DNA of 64,000 bases from Flavobacteriales bacterium (GCA_016712535.1 JADJQW010000002.1:2170001-2234000), one strand, 5' to 3'; positions 20,301 to 30,076 are shown, numbered from the stretch's first letter. Notes: generated from the sequence alone by a model not told the origin. Numbers and translations: made by a program.

Positions 20301-22982
20301 GGCAACGCCCTCACCGGCAACGACGTGTACGGCGCCAACTGCATCTGCGCTGGCGAACTGATCGACTGCCTGGGCGTGCCCGGCGGCAGCGCGCTGGTCG
20401 GAACCGCCTGTGACGATGGCAACCCCAACACTGGCAACGATATCTACGATGCCAACTGCATCTGCGCTGGCCAGCTGATCGACTGCCTGGGCGTGCCCGG
20501 CGGCAGCGCGCTGATCGGAACCGCTTGCGATGACGGCAACGCCCTCACCGGCAACGACGTGTACGGCGCCGACTGCATCTGCGCTGGCCAGCTCATCGAC
20601 TGCTTGGGCGTGCCCGGCGGCAGCGCGCTGATCGGAACCGCTTGCGATGACGGCAACGTCCTCACCGGCAACGACGTGTATGGCGCCGACTGCATCTGCG
20701 CCGGCCAGCTGATCGACTGCCTGGGCGTGCCCGGAGGTGCTGCGCTGATCGGCACACCCTGCGATGACGGCAATGCCCTCACCGGCAACGACGTGTATGG
20801 CGCCGACTGCATCTGCGCCGGCCAGCTGATCGACTGCCTGGGCGTGCCCGGCGGCAGCGCGCTGATCGGAACCGCTTGCGATGACGGCAATGCGCTCACC
20901 GGCAACGACGTGTATGGCGCCGACTGCATCTGCGCCGGCCAGCTGATCGACTGCCTGGGCGTGCCCGGAGGTGCTGCGCTGATCGGAACCGCCTGTGACG
21001 ATGGCAACCCCAACACTGGCAACGATATCTACGATGCCAACTGCATCTGCGCTGGCCAGCTGATCGACTGCCTGGGCGTGCCCGGAGGTGCTGCGCTGAT
21101 CGGAACCGCTTGCGATGACGGCAACGCCCTCACCGGCAACGACGTGTATGGCGCCAACTGCATCTGCGCTGGACAGCTGATTGACTGCCTGGGCGTGCCC
21201 GGCGGCAGCGCGCTGATCGGCACACCCTGCGACGATGGCAACGCCCTCACCGGCAACGACGTGTATGGCGCCGACTGCATCTGCGCTGGCGAACTGATCG
21301 ACTGCCTGGGCGTGCCCGGAGGTGCTGCGCTGATCGGCACACCCTGCGATGACGGCAACGCCCTCACCGGCAACGACGTGTATGGCGCCGACTGCATCTG
21401 CGCCGGCCAGCTGATCGACTGCCTGGGCGTGCCCGGCGGCAGCGCGCTGATCGGAACCGCTTGCGATGAAGGCAATACAGCAACGGTGAACGATACCTGG
21501 AGCGCCGGATGCGTGTGCTCCGGGCAGACCATTGATTGCATCAGTGAAGCAGGTCCTGACCAAGAGACCTGTGGGCTGACCACCACCATGCAAGCTGCTG
21601 GAGCGGGTCAATGGACCGGTCCATCCGGAATCTCATTCGCGGATCAGTCGGACGCTCAGTCCACAGTGAATGCCGCTCTGCCGGGCGTATATGATCTCTA
21701 TTGGACTGTGACCAATGGAACCTGTATCGGAATCGATACTGTTTCTGTCACATTCTATCTGCCAAGTGATGCGTCCTTCGCCTACGCGCAGTCCACCTAC
21801 TGCCATGGTGATCCTTCGGCGGCGCCATGGACGGCGCAAACAGGCGGAACCTTCACGGCCTTCCCTAGCGGTATCGACATCAATCCGATTACAGGAGCGA
21901 TCAGCATCGGTTCCAGCGACCCTGGCAGCTATCAGGTCACCTATTACATCGCTGGAAGTTGCCCGGCTTCGCAAACCCAGTCAGTCACCATCGCGGCAGG
22001 TGCCGATGCAAGCTGGACGGCTCCTGGCCCCTTGTGCAGCAGCAATGCCCCGATTGCACTGGATCCGCTGGTTACCGGCACGCCGGGCGGAACCTGGCAG
22101 GGCCAAGGGGTGGCAAATGGCATCTTCAACCCAGTTGGCCTTGCCGGTTCAATCGAACTGACTTATACAGCCACGATCGGAAGCTGCACCCAAGAACTCA
22201 CGCAGTTCGTTTCGGTTCTTGAGCCTCCTATTGCGGACGCCGGTCCGGACATCACCGCGTGCGGTTTGCGCGCTGCCATGAACGCGGTCCCATTCAGCGG
22301 CAATGCAACCTGGATCCTACCAGCAGGAATCACGTCCTATACTCCTGCAACCTCTGCAACAATGGAGATCGGCGCTGCCGCCTACGGCACCTACGCGCTG
22401 GTGTGGAGCGTCACCAATGGCAGCTGTTCGGCGTCTGACACCGCCTTGGCCAACTTCGTGGATCCCGGTTCAGGAATCTGGGTGAATGCTGGGGAAGACC
22501 AGAACCTCGCCGTTATCGACTTCACGGAGCTCTCCGGAAGCGCCATGGCCGGTGCAGCCCTGAACTGGTGGGTGCTCAACGGCAGCGGGTCCATCGATGA
22601 ACCGTCGGACAGCACCACCGCGATCAGCGGCCTTTCGATCGGTGATAACCTGGTGGTGCTGACTGCCAGCATCAATCAATGCGCGTCCATCAGCGACACT
22701 GTGCTCTTGCATGTGGACGAACTCTTCATTCCCGAGGGGTACAGCCCGAACGGGGACGGCGTGAACGATCGATGGGAGATCCGCGGCATGGAGGCATACC
22801 CGAACAGCTCGCTTCAGGTATTCAATAGGTGGGGCAAGACCGTTTATGAGGCCGAAGCCTATTCCAACGAGTGGGAAGGGCTCTCTCGCAATGGCCAACC
22901 GCTGCCCGACGACACCTATTTCTACGTCATTAACCTAAATGGCCGACGCTCGTACAACGGCCACGTCATCATCAAACGGTGA
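8364..22982 (+). CDS. Giant SprB-like T9SS type B adhesin with HYR domains and a 39-residue repeat array; frame broken by six single-base insertions
   Basis: With the insertions corrected the product is about 4,870 residues. In order: signal peptide ending LAFAQG; SBBP-like propeller repeats (to about residue 480); Ig/discoidin-like region; seven HYR-type repeats opening with APxIxCP-like motifs (about 770-1390); more PKD/Ig-like repeats; 69 cysteine-rich 39-residue repeats from about residue 1674; a diverged 70th unit; further Ig-like repeats. It ends in a gliding-motility-associated type B sorting domain (FIPEGYSPNGDGVNDRWEI). The order adhesin, then PorP/SprF at 22979, matches sprB-sprF loci of gliding Flavobacteria. 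The frame breaks near 14085, 14305, 15157, 17431, 17820 and 18369. Each is one extra base and the six restore the original frame, so these may be assembly errors. Starts at 8316 and 8385 are also possible. Confidence 0.85.
13383..21461 (+). repeat. Coding tandem array: 69 copies of a 117-bp (39-codon) unit
   Basis: The distance from the first TGC of the unit at 13383 to the last at 21462 is 8,079 bases. This is exactly 69 x 117 plus six, matching the six extra bases located individually. Each unit holds CDDGNALTGNDVYGANC, an ICAG motif, then IDCLGVPGG and a short SALIGT-type linker, giving four cysteines per unit. Variable positions are few: Ala/Thr/Val before LTG, Asn or Asp before CIC, Glu or Gln before Leu/Pro/Val-Ile-Asp, and GAA...TP or GSA...TA linkers. 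A distinct PNTGNDIYDAN variant also occurs. A diverged partial unit (CDEGNTATVNDTWSAGC) follows at 21462. Confidence 0.95.
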
Positions 22983-23905
22983 GGCCGATCCTGCCCTACT
23001 TCTCATTTCTGGCATTCGTCCTCACGGTCGATTGCGTTGGACAGCACACACCCTTGACCAGCCAATACCTTTTCAACGGACTGGCCATCAATCCGGCCTA
23101 CGCGGGCAGCCGCGACGTGCTGAGCGCAACGCTCACGCACAGGCAGCAGTGGGTGGGGTTCGAGGGGGCGCCCGTCACGCAGACCATCGCGGTGCATGCG
23201 CCCGTGAAGCGCAGTAAGGTCGGACTGGGGCTTATGGTCTTCAATGACCGCATCGGTGTGAGCAATGAGACCGGCGTGCTGGCCAACTACGCGTACCGGA
23301 TCAAGATGCCGAACAGGGCGAAGCTTGCTCTTGGCCTCGGTGCAGGCCTGAGCCTGTATCGCGCAAAATGGAGCCAAGTGGCCATCGTTGACAACAACGA
23401 TCCGAGCTTCGCAGGGGATACGCGCGGTGCAGCCAGGCCGAACTTCAGCGCCGGCCTCTTGTACCAGACCAAGATCTGGTACGTGGGCGCTTCGGTCCCT
23501 TTCCTGCTTGCGCACCGCTATGATGTGGTGAACCGTTCTTACCGGCTCTCCGATGAGCGCATCGACCTTGAACCTATGCTGACCGGTGGCTATGTGATCA
23601 AGCTGAACGACGAGTTCAAACTGAAGCCGACTTCGTTGCTCCGGTACCGCTTGGCCAGCGGACTTCAGGGCGATGTCAGCACCAACCTGATCTATCGCGA
23701 CAAGGTCTGGCTTGGCGCATCAGTGCGCACCAACGATGCGATCATCGGCATGGTGGAAGTGCTGCCCACGCCGCAATGGCGGATCGGCTATGCTTACGAT
23801 GCCGGCTTCTCCAGGATCAATCAATACCATAAGGGCTCGCACGAGCTCCTGGTCCAGTACGAGTTCGGCTACCGGATCCGGGTGAGGGACCCGCGTTACT
23901 TCTGA
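22979..23905 (+). CDS. PorP/SprF family type IX secretion system membrane protein
   Basis: The protein is 308 residues with a signal peptide and the family opening: SQYLFNGLAINPAYAGSRD, then HRQQWVGFEGAP and TQTIAVHAP. A beta-barrel rich in alternating strands follows to the end. SprF is needed for secretion or surface attachment of SprB in Flavobacterium, and PorP for T9SS in Porphyromonas. Paralogues usually sit next to giant type B cargo, as here. The start is GTG at 22979, overlapping the adhesin stop (GTGA), so the two are translationally coupled. It is likely the dedicated partner of the upstream adhesin. Confidence 0.92.
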   Translation: MRPILPYFSFLAFVLTVDCVGQHTPLTSQYLFNGLAINPAYAGSRDVLSATLTHRQQWVGFEGAPVTQTIAVHAPVKRSKVGLGLMVFNDRIGVSNETGVLANYAYRIKMPNRAKLALGLGAGLSLYRAKWSQVAIVDNNDPSFAGDTRGAARPNFSAGLLYQTKIWYVGASVPFLLAHRYDVVNRSYRLSDERIDLEPMLTGGYVIKLNDEFKLKPTSLLRYRLASGLQGDVSTNLIYRDKVWLGASVRTNDAIIGMVEVLPTPQWRIGYAYDAGFSRINQYHKGSHELLVQYEFGYRIRVRDPRYF

Positions 23906-23909
23906 CGCC

Positions 23910-26138
23910 ATGAAGAACGCCCTCCCTCTCCTATTCGCCGCGATCTGCAGCCCGGCGGCACGTGCGCAGCTCATCCATGAGGTGCATCCGCTCGGCATCA
24001 GTCCCAGCGGTGAGGATTACGCCCCTGTCTTCCTGGACAGCGGATTCGTGATGTGCAGCGTGCGCGAGAACGCGGCTCTTATAGGCTTCGTCGATTCAGA
24101 GACCGGCAAACCGCTGAGCGACCTCTATTACGTGCCTTTCGCCCAAGGCAAGGCCGGCGCTCCCGTGCTATTCAGTCAGAACCTCTGCACACCCGTGAAC
24201 GAGGGCCCAGCCAGCTTCACGGATGGCGGCCGCACCATCAGCTTCACACGCAACCAGGTTCTGCCTAAGAAGTTCTCCAACATGCGTGCGGCCAATGGCC
24301 AGCTCGGCCTCTTCTTCTCCCGGTTCGAAGGTGGAGCCTGGTCCGCGCCTGAGCCTTTCCAGTACAACGAGCCGAAGAGCTCCAATATGCATCCGGCCTT
24401 CTCACAGGACGGCCTCACACTGATCTTCTCCAGCGATCGCCCGGGCGGAATAGGGGGCATGGACCTGTACCGCTGCGTCCGGACCGGCACTGGATGGAGC
24501 GCACCGGAGAACCTAGGACCGGCAGTGAACAGCCCGCTCGATGAAGTGTACCCCCGCCTTCAGGCCGATGGCAGGCTCCATTTCTCCAGTAACAGGCCAG
24601 GTGGAATGGGCGGGCTCGATATCTACATGGCCCAGGCCCGAGAAGGAGGATGGTTGCCCCCTGAGGCTATGCCTGCGCCCGTGAACAGCCCTCACAATGA
24701 GCATGGCTTCAACCAGCTGCCCGATGGCTACAAGGCGCTGATCAGCTCGGACCGGGATGGTTCCGATGCGATCTTCCTCACCAAGCTCACTGTGCCCAAG
24801 TTCCGCGACTGCAGCGAGCAGAAACCGAACAATTACTGCTTCTCACTGCGCAAACGCCAGCACGCTGCCAGTTCCACCATTCCTGTCGATCACTATTGGG
24901 ACATGGGCGATGGTACCCGGATAAAAGGCTACCAAGCGCAGCACTGCTTCAAGAAACCAGGAGTCTATACGGTACGCTCGTTGCTCATCGACCGGCAGTC
25001 TGGTGAGGTGTTCCATGAACTCGGAGCGCAGCAACTGGAGGTCGCCGACCTGCAGCAGGCATGGGTGGCGGTTCAAGACACGGTGCGAACTGGCCGGCGC
25101 GTGGAGTTGCATGGCAGCTTGAGCCATCTTCCAGGCATGGCACCCTCCGAGTACTACTGGGACCTTGGCGATGGAACACGCAGTGAGGGTGCCCGCATCG
25201 TGCATTCTTACAAGCAAGCGGGGGTCTACCAGGTGAAGCTCGATGTTATCGGCGTTCCCGATGCCTCCGGCGGAATAGCGAATCGCTGCAACACCCGCAC
25301 AGTGGTCGTAATTGACCGCTTCAAGGACCATGAGGATGAAACCGTCGTGGCCGAGTACCAGGATGCCTTCGGCAAGACCCACACATTCGAGTACCAGGAA
25401 TTGCCCTTCGACGATGTCAGCCTCAATGGAGAGGAGCTCATCGATGCGGTCTTCAGCGTGCAGCTCTTCGCGAGCAAGGAGCGTGTCGATCTGGATGATG
25501 CCCGGTTCGCGCAGATCCGCAAGCTCTATCGCGTGGTGGAGCGCTTCGACCCGGTGGCCGGGGTGTATACCTATTCCGTTGGCGAGACCAAGAACCCTGA
25601 AGAACTTTACCGAGTCTTCAAGAAGGTGAAGGAGCTGCAGTTCCTGGATGCCGAGGTCTTCGCGCTGCGCGAAGAGAAGCTCATCGACCTGAGCCAGCTC
25701 GATATGGCCAGCTTGGAGGACCTCAATAACAAGAAGCTGCGGACGAGCGCCATCCACTTCGCGTACAAGAGCGCCGAGATCCAGGATGAATCGCACGACG
25801 TGCTGCAACAGGTGGTCGGGCTGATGCGCCAGCACCCCGAACTGCGCCTGGTGATCGAAGCGCACACGGATGACATCGGCGGCCACCGGTACAACTTCAC
25901 CCTTTCCCAGAGCCGCGCCCTGGCGGTCATGGATTACCTCGCGGAGGAGGGAGTGCTTCCGACGCGCATGGTGCCCATCGGACATGGCAAGAACCACCCG
26001 ATCGCCAGCAATAAGACTGAGCAAGGGCGCGCGCTGAATCGGCGGGTGGAGTTCAGGATGACCGTGGAAGGCGGACCGATACCGTCCCAAGAAGCGCTCA
26101 GCGGGGCCACCCGAAAAGCGGGCGCACGCAAGCGCTGA
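23910..26138 (+). CDS. OmpA family protein with PD40 propeller repeats and PKD domains
   Basis: The protein is 742 residues with a signal peptide (to about APAARAQ). PD40/WD40-like repeats follow (LTLIFSSDRPGGIGGMDLYR, LHFSSNRPGGMGGLDIY). Two PKD domains have WDMGDGT and WDLGDGT cores. A SPOR-like stretch (about residues 505-590) precedes a C-terminal OmpA peptidoglycan-binding domain (IEAHTDDIGGHRYNFTLSQS, and NRRVEF at the end). It is probably an outer-membrane-associated periplasmic protein linked to peptidoglycan. It lies 4 bases after the PorP/SprF gene, as in many sprB-like operons, suggesting a role in export or anchoring of the giant adhesin. Confidence 0.9.
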   Translation: MKNALPLLFAAICSPAARAQLIHEVHPLGISPSGEDYAPVFLDSGFVMCSVRENAALIGFVDSETGKPLSDLYYVPFAQGKAGAPVLFSQNLCTPVNEGPASFTDGGRTISFTRNQVLPKKFSNMRAANGQLGLFFSRFEGGAWSAPEPFQYNEPKSSNMHPAFSQDGLTLIFSSDRPGGIGGMDLYRCVRTGTGWSAPENLGPAVNSPLDEVYPRLQADGRLHFSSNRPGGMGGLDIYMAQAREGGWLPPEAMPAPVNSPHNEHGFNQLPDGYKALISSDRDGSDAIFLTKLTVPKFRDCSEQKPNNYCFSLRKRQHAASSTIPVDHYWDMGDGTRIKGYQAQHCFKKPGVYTVRSLLIDRQSGEVFHELGAQQLEVADLQQAWVAVQDTVRTGRRVELHGSLSHLPGMAPSEYYWDLGDGTRSEGARIVHSYKQAGVYQVKLDVIGVPDASGGIANRCNTRTVVVIDRFKDHEDETVVAEYQDAFGKTHTFEYQELPFDDVSLNGEELIDAVFSVQLFASKERVDLDDARFAQIRKLYRVVERFDPVAGVYTYSVGETKNPEELYRVFKKVKELQFLDAEVFALREEKLIDLSQLDMASLEDLNNKKLRTSAIHFAYKSAEIQDESHDVLQQVVGLMRQHPELRLVIEAHTDDIGGHRYNFTLSQSRALAVMDYLAEEGVLPTRMVPIGHGKNHPIASNKTEQGRALNRRVEFRMTVEGGPIPSQEALSGATRKAGARKR

Positions 26139-26170
26139 TGGCCTTACCGGGCGCGATACCTTCGCCGCCC

Positions 26171-28207
26171 ATGTCGTTCCTGCACCCGGAGTTCCTATGG
26201 GCGCTCACCGCCCTGATCATCCCGGTCCTCATCCACCTCTTCCAGCTGCGGCGCTTCAAGCGCCTTGATTTCCCCAACGTGCGGCTGCTCGCCGAGGTGA
26301 CCAAGCAGACGCGCGCGCGCCGGAAAGTGCGGCATTGGCTGGTGCTCATCGTCCGTTGCCTCGCTCTTGCCGCGTTGGTGCTGGCGTTTGCACAGCCGAG
26401 CTTCACAGGAACGGATGACATGCCGATTGGCAGCGATCGCGCCATTTCCGTGTACATCGATGACAGCTACAGCATGGATGGCCAGAATACGCAAGGCCGG
26501 CTGCTCGATCAAGCGCGCAAAGGCGCACAAGACCTGGTCATGTCCCATAGGCCCACGGACCGATTCCAAGTGCTCACAGGCTCGTTCGAGGCTCGGCAAC
26601 AGGTCTTGCTTAGCCGTGACGAAGCCTTACTCGCCGCAGCGCAGGCCGATGCGGGGCCATGGACAAGGAAATTATCGCGGGTGCTCACTCGTCAACGTGA
26701 AGCACTCACCGGGAGCGAGGCGGAGCGGAAGAGCGCCTTCCTCTTCACCGACTTGCAGCGCAGCATTGCGGATGTTGAGGCTTGGCGGGATGACAGCCTC
26801 GTGAGGACCGTGATCGTCCCCATTGCATCCAGCGCCGCGGCCAACATCAGCCTCGATTCGGCGTGGTTCGCTTCGCCTGTCAGGAGACTGGGCCAGCGTG
26901 AAGAACTCCATGTGCGAATCACCAACCACGGCCCTGAAGAGCGTGTTGGGGTGCCCATCCGATTATCCATCAGCGGGGAGCAGCGCGGGCTGCTCACGAT
27001 CAGCATGGCCGCCGGCGCCACGGTGGATACCATGCTTCGCTTCAGCAACGACCTGGCCGGCCCGCACTGGGCTGAAGTCTCACTTGCGGACCAGCCGGTG
27101 ACTTTCGATGACCGCTTGTTCCTTGCCTATCGCACCATTGACGAACTGCGCGTGCTTCTGATCAGTGGCGGCGATGCCGCTGGGGATCGCGCCATCGAAG
27201 CCGCCTATGGCACGGACAGCGCGCATGCGATCACCAAGAGCGAGTTCAGGAGCTTCGACATCGCAACCTTGGCCGGGCAGGACCTTGCGATCCTGAACGC
27301 TTTGCCTGAGGTCGCTGGTGGCCTGGCGCAGGCCCTGGATGTGTTCGTGCAGAATGGTGGCAGCTTGGCCTTGTTCCCTCCGAGCCAAGGTGAACCGGAA
27401 CGCTATGCAGCGCTGCTCGCGTCGATGAGCGCCGCTGCCTCGCGCGTGGATACCGGAACAGCTCGTGTCGATCGGATCGATTTGGAGCAGCCGTTCTATC
27501 GAGACATGTTCCAGACCATGCCGCGCAATGTGGACCTGCCGATCGTGCGTGAGCGATGGAGCATCAAGGCAGCGCCCGGTAGCGATCAGCTGCTGCGCAC
27601 TCAGGATGGGCTTCCTCTTCTCACCCGGACTCGAATCGGCGATGGTTCCGCCTATCTCTTCGCCACGCCCCTCAATGAACGCAGCGGCAACCTTATCCGC
27701 CATGCGCTCTTTGCGGCTACGCTGCTTCGCATGGCCGAGTTGGCCAGACCCGCTCCGCCTTCCTATTCCGTGATCGGCGACGAGGTGAGCCTGTCCTTGA
27801 GCGGAATCGCGATCGCTGGAGAGCAGCCACCCAGGCTGCGAGGACCTGGGGGGACCGAATCGATACCGGAGCTGCGCCGCTCGATGGCGGGCGCCACACT
27901 GCTCCTGCATGACGCCGACTTGCCTGCAGGGCATTATGCGCTGGTCTCCGCGGATGCCGATACCCTGGCTGCATACGCCATGAACCGATCCCGCTACGAA
28001 AGCGATCTTGGCGCTTTCTCTGTGAGTGAATTGCGCACCGCCATCGAGCAGCACGGACTCACGACATTCTCCGTGCTGGACCCCGGCGATGATCTTTCGC
28101 TACGTTTGGCCGACCTCGGTCAGCGAGGCAAGCTCTGGAAATGGCTGATCGTGATCGCCCTGCTCATGCTCGCTATGGAGACCATCCTGCTCAGAGCCGC
28201 CCGATGA
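26171..28207 (+). CDS. BatA domain-containing membrane protein
   Basis: The protein is 678 residues from the ATG at 26171. It opens with the BatA N-terminal signature (FLHPEFLWALTALIIPVLIH, then FQLRRFKRLDFPNV) and a second membrane segment (WLVLIVRCLALAALVLAFAQ). A VWA-like domain begins near ISVYIDDSYSMDGQ. A large periplasmic part and a C-terminal membrane helix (WLIVIALLMLAMETILL) follow. The family is linked to aerotolerance or stress in Bacteroides, but its molecular role is unclear. An earlier ATG at 26138 would add 11 residues that look like promoter sequence. Its end overlaps the next gene by ATGA. Confidence 0.85.
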   Translation: MSFLHPEFLWALTALIIPVLIHLFQLRRFKRLDFPNVRLLAEVTKQTRARRKVRHWLVLIVRCLALAALVLAFAQPSFTGTDDMPIGSDRAISVYIDDSYSMDGQNTQGRLLDQARKGAQDLVMSHRPTDRFQVLTGSFEARQQVLLSRDEALLAAAQADAGPWTRKLSRVLTRQREALTGSEAERKSAFLFTDLQRSIADVEAWRDDSLVRTVIVPIASSAAANISLDSAWFASPVRRLGQREELHVRITNHGPEERVGVPIRLSISGEQRGLLTISMAAGATVDTMLRFSNDLAGPHWAEVSLADQPVTFDDRLFLAYRTIDELRVLLISGGDAAGDRAIEAAYGTDSAHAITKSEFRSFDIATLAGQDLAILNALPEVAGGLAQALDVFVQNGGSLALFPPSQGEPERYAALLASMSAAASRVDTGTARVDRIDLEQPFYRDMFQTMPRNVDLPIVRERWSIKAAPGSDQLLRTQDGLPLLTRTRIGDGSAYLFATPLNERSGNLIRHALFAATLLRMAELARPAPPSYSVIGDEVSLSLSGIAIAGEQPPRLRGPGGTESIPELRRSMAGATLLLHDADLPAGHYALVSADADTLAAYAMNRSRYESDLGAFSVSELRTAIEQHGLTTFSVLDPGDDLSLRLADLGQRGKLWKWLIVIALLMLAMETILLRAAR

Positions 28208-29505
28208 ATGACCTGATCCTGCGCCGCACCCATGTGGTGGACCCTGGAGGCCCGCATCACGGATCCGAGCAGGATATCCTCATTCGCGACGGAATGGTCG
28301 CCCGGGTTGGCCTGCGGTTGCCCAAGGGCAATGCCACCGAGGTCAGGATCGATGGGTTGCACCTCAGCGTGGGCTGGATCGACCTGCGCGCGCATTTCCG
28401 CGATCCAGGAGAGGAATGGAAATGCGGAGTGAAGAACGGGCTCGACGCCGCAGCCGCCGGCGGCTTCACTGCCGTCTGCGCTTTGCCCTCGACCACCCCT
28501 GCCACGGATGGCCGTTCGGGTATTGGCTATTGGCTGCGGAAGGCCGAGGGGCATGCCGTTCGTTTGCTTCCCTTGGGCGCGATCACGCAGGGCTGCGAGG
28601 GCAAGCAGCTCGCGGAGATGGCTGATATGCGCGCAGCGGGCGCGGTTGCCTTCACTGATGATCAGCGGTCCATCGCCAACAGCAGGCTGATGGCGCTCGC
28701 GCTCCAGTACAGTGCAGGCCTGCCGGGTGGTGCTCCACCGATCATGGCTTTCTCACAGGACAAGCACCTGGTCGCGAATGGCGCCATGCACGAGGGTGTG
28801 ATGAGTGCCAGCCTTGGCTTGCGCGGAATCCCGGCAGAGGCGGAAGCGCTCCAATTGGCTCGCGACATCGCACTGGCAGAATATGCAGGCGGCCATTTGC
28901 ACGCGGCCACCGTGAGCACGGCGCAGGCCGTGGAGCTGCTGAGGCAGGCCAAGGCCCGCAAACTGCACGTCACCGCTTCCGTGGCCGCGCACAACCTGAT
29001 GCTTGATGATGCCTCGATGCGCAGCTTTGACAGCAATTTCAAGGTGATGCCCCCATTGCGCGACCAAGCGCATATCGATGCCCTTCGGCTAGGCCTGAAG
29101 GATGGCACCATCGACGCCATCGTCAGCGATCACCGACCGGAGGACCGGGAGCACAAGCTGGTTGAATTGGGGCTTGCGGCCTTCGGGATCATCGGCTTGG
29201 AAACCGCCTTTGCTGTGTCCAGCACAGCGCTGAAGGCGGGCATCTCGATCCGCCGGATCGTGGAGCGATTCACGACAGGACCGCGCGAGGTGCTGGGGTT
29301 ACCTGCTGCGCATATCACCGAAGGCGCCAAGGCGGAACTCACGCTCTTCGACCCGGGAGCGGATTGGATCCTCACAGAGAGCGACCTCGTGAGCCACGCG
29401 CGCAACACGCCCTTCATGGGGACGCGATTCACCGGTAGAGCCGTTGGCATCGTTGCCAATGGCCAACTGCGCTTGGCCCCGGCTTATGCCGGCGTCATCG
29501 TTTGA
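28204..29505 (+). CDS. pyrC: Dihydroorotase-family amidohydrolase with degenerate metal site
   Basis: The protein is 433 residues, the length of a type I dihydroorotase, with clear family similarity (GWIDLRAHFRDPG, AAAAGGFTAV, VSTAQAVELL, PPLRDQAHIDAL, SDHRPEDREHK, AFGIIGLETAF). Dihydroorotase interconverts carbamoyl-aspartate and dihydroorotate in pyrimidine synthesis. Several metal ligands look lost: the usual HxH is R62-A-H64, the usual paired His in the later PHHLLL-type motif is AHNLML, and the His normally before VST is Thr. It may be a non-catalytic homologue such as the structural subunits that partner aspartate transcarbamoylase, or a Bacteroidota variant. It overlaps the BatA gene by ATGA. 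Confidence 0.8.
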   Translation: MNDLILRRTHVVDPGGPHHGSEQDILIRDGMVARVGLRLPKGNATEVRIDGLHLSVGWIDLRAHFRDPGEEWKCGVKNGLDAAAAGGFTAVCALPSTTPATDGRSGIGYWLRKAEGHAVRLLPLGAITQGCEGKQLAEMADMRAAGAVAFTDDQRSIANSRLMALALQYSAGLPGGAPPIMAFSQDKHLVANGAMHEGVMSASLGLRGIPAEAEALQLARDIALAEYAGGHLHAATVSTAQAVELLRQAKARKLHVTASVAAHNLMLDDASMRSFDSNFKVMPPLRDQAHIDALRLGLKDGTIDAIVSDHRPEDREHKLVELGLAAFGIIGLETAFAVSSTALKAGISIRRIVERFTTGPREVLGLPAAHITEGAKAELTLFDPGADWILTESDLVSHARNTPFMGTRFTGRAVGIVANGQLRLAPAYAGVIV

Positions 29506-29512
29506 TCCTGAC

Positions 29513-30076
29513 TCAACGGTTGGCTGCTGAAGCCGCCTCCGCGCTGTCATTCATCGCCTTGAACTTCGCGATGAGCTCCTCGTTGGTCAGTCCCAAGTTG
29601 TCGATCATGGCCTTGGCATCGCGCGCGAAGGGATGATCGGGGTATTCATTGATCACTTGCTGATAGATCCGCTTCGCCTCCCCATCCTGATCCAGATCAT
29701 CGTCGAGGGTGAGGGCCTTCATGTACAGCACGTCCACGCGGCGGCGCCAACTCTGGTAATTGTGCGTGATGCGATCATAGAGCGCGATGGCCTCATCGGG
29801 CTGTTGTCCGCTCTTGTGCATTCCAGCGGCGCGGAAGAGGTACTCCGGCGCCATGCTGTCCAGCGGATAGGCCGCAGCGTAGGCCTTATAGATATCGATC
29901 ATGCCCAAGGCCGTGCGCTGATCGAACGCGCGGTGCTCGAAGAGCGAATCCTCTTTGGACCGGATGCGCTCGCGGGCCTCGATCATCTTGGCGTCAGGAG
30001 CAGCATCGGATCCTCCGCAGGCCGCGAGCAGCACGACGGGAAGGAGCTTGAAGAGGTCTCGCATGTTCCTTGTCAT
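29513..30076 (-). CDS. TPR-repeat lipoprotein
   Basis: The protein is 187 residues with a lipoprotein signal (LLPVVLLAACGG, lipidated Cys). The rest is helical with tetratricopeptide-like repeats (YLFRAAGMHKSGQQPDEAIA, KRIYQQVINEYPDHPFARDA). TPR lipoproteins of this size resemble the outer-membrane scaffold class (for example BamD-like), but no specific family is assigned. The ATG at 30076 overlaps the stop of def by ATGA. A second ATG at 30064 would leave an 8-base gap and an equally good signal peptide. It is cotranscribed with def. Confidence 0.75.
   Translation of the reverse strand: MTRNMRDLFKLLPVVLLAACGGSDAAPDAKMIEARERIRSKEDSLFEHRAFDQRTALGMIDIYKAYAAAYPLDSMAPEYLFRAAGMHKSGQQPDEAIALYDRITHNYQSWRRRVDVLYMKALTLDDDLDQDGEAKRIYQQVINEYPDHPFARDAKAMIDNLGLTNEELIAKFKAMNDSAEAASAANR

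Noticed and set aside
13383..21461. Possible CRISPR array because of regular repeats
   Set aside because: The whole 117-bp unit is conserved with no unique spacers, the period is in codons and the units encode protein continuously with the flanking adhesin domains.
13337..21611. Very long minus-strand reading frames across the repeat array, up to about 1,096 codons
   Set aside because: They are the reverse image of a 117-bp tandem coding repeat (period divisible by 3, few stops). They have repetitive low-information translation and no start context or domain.
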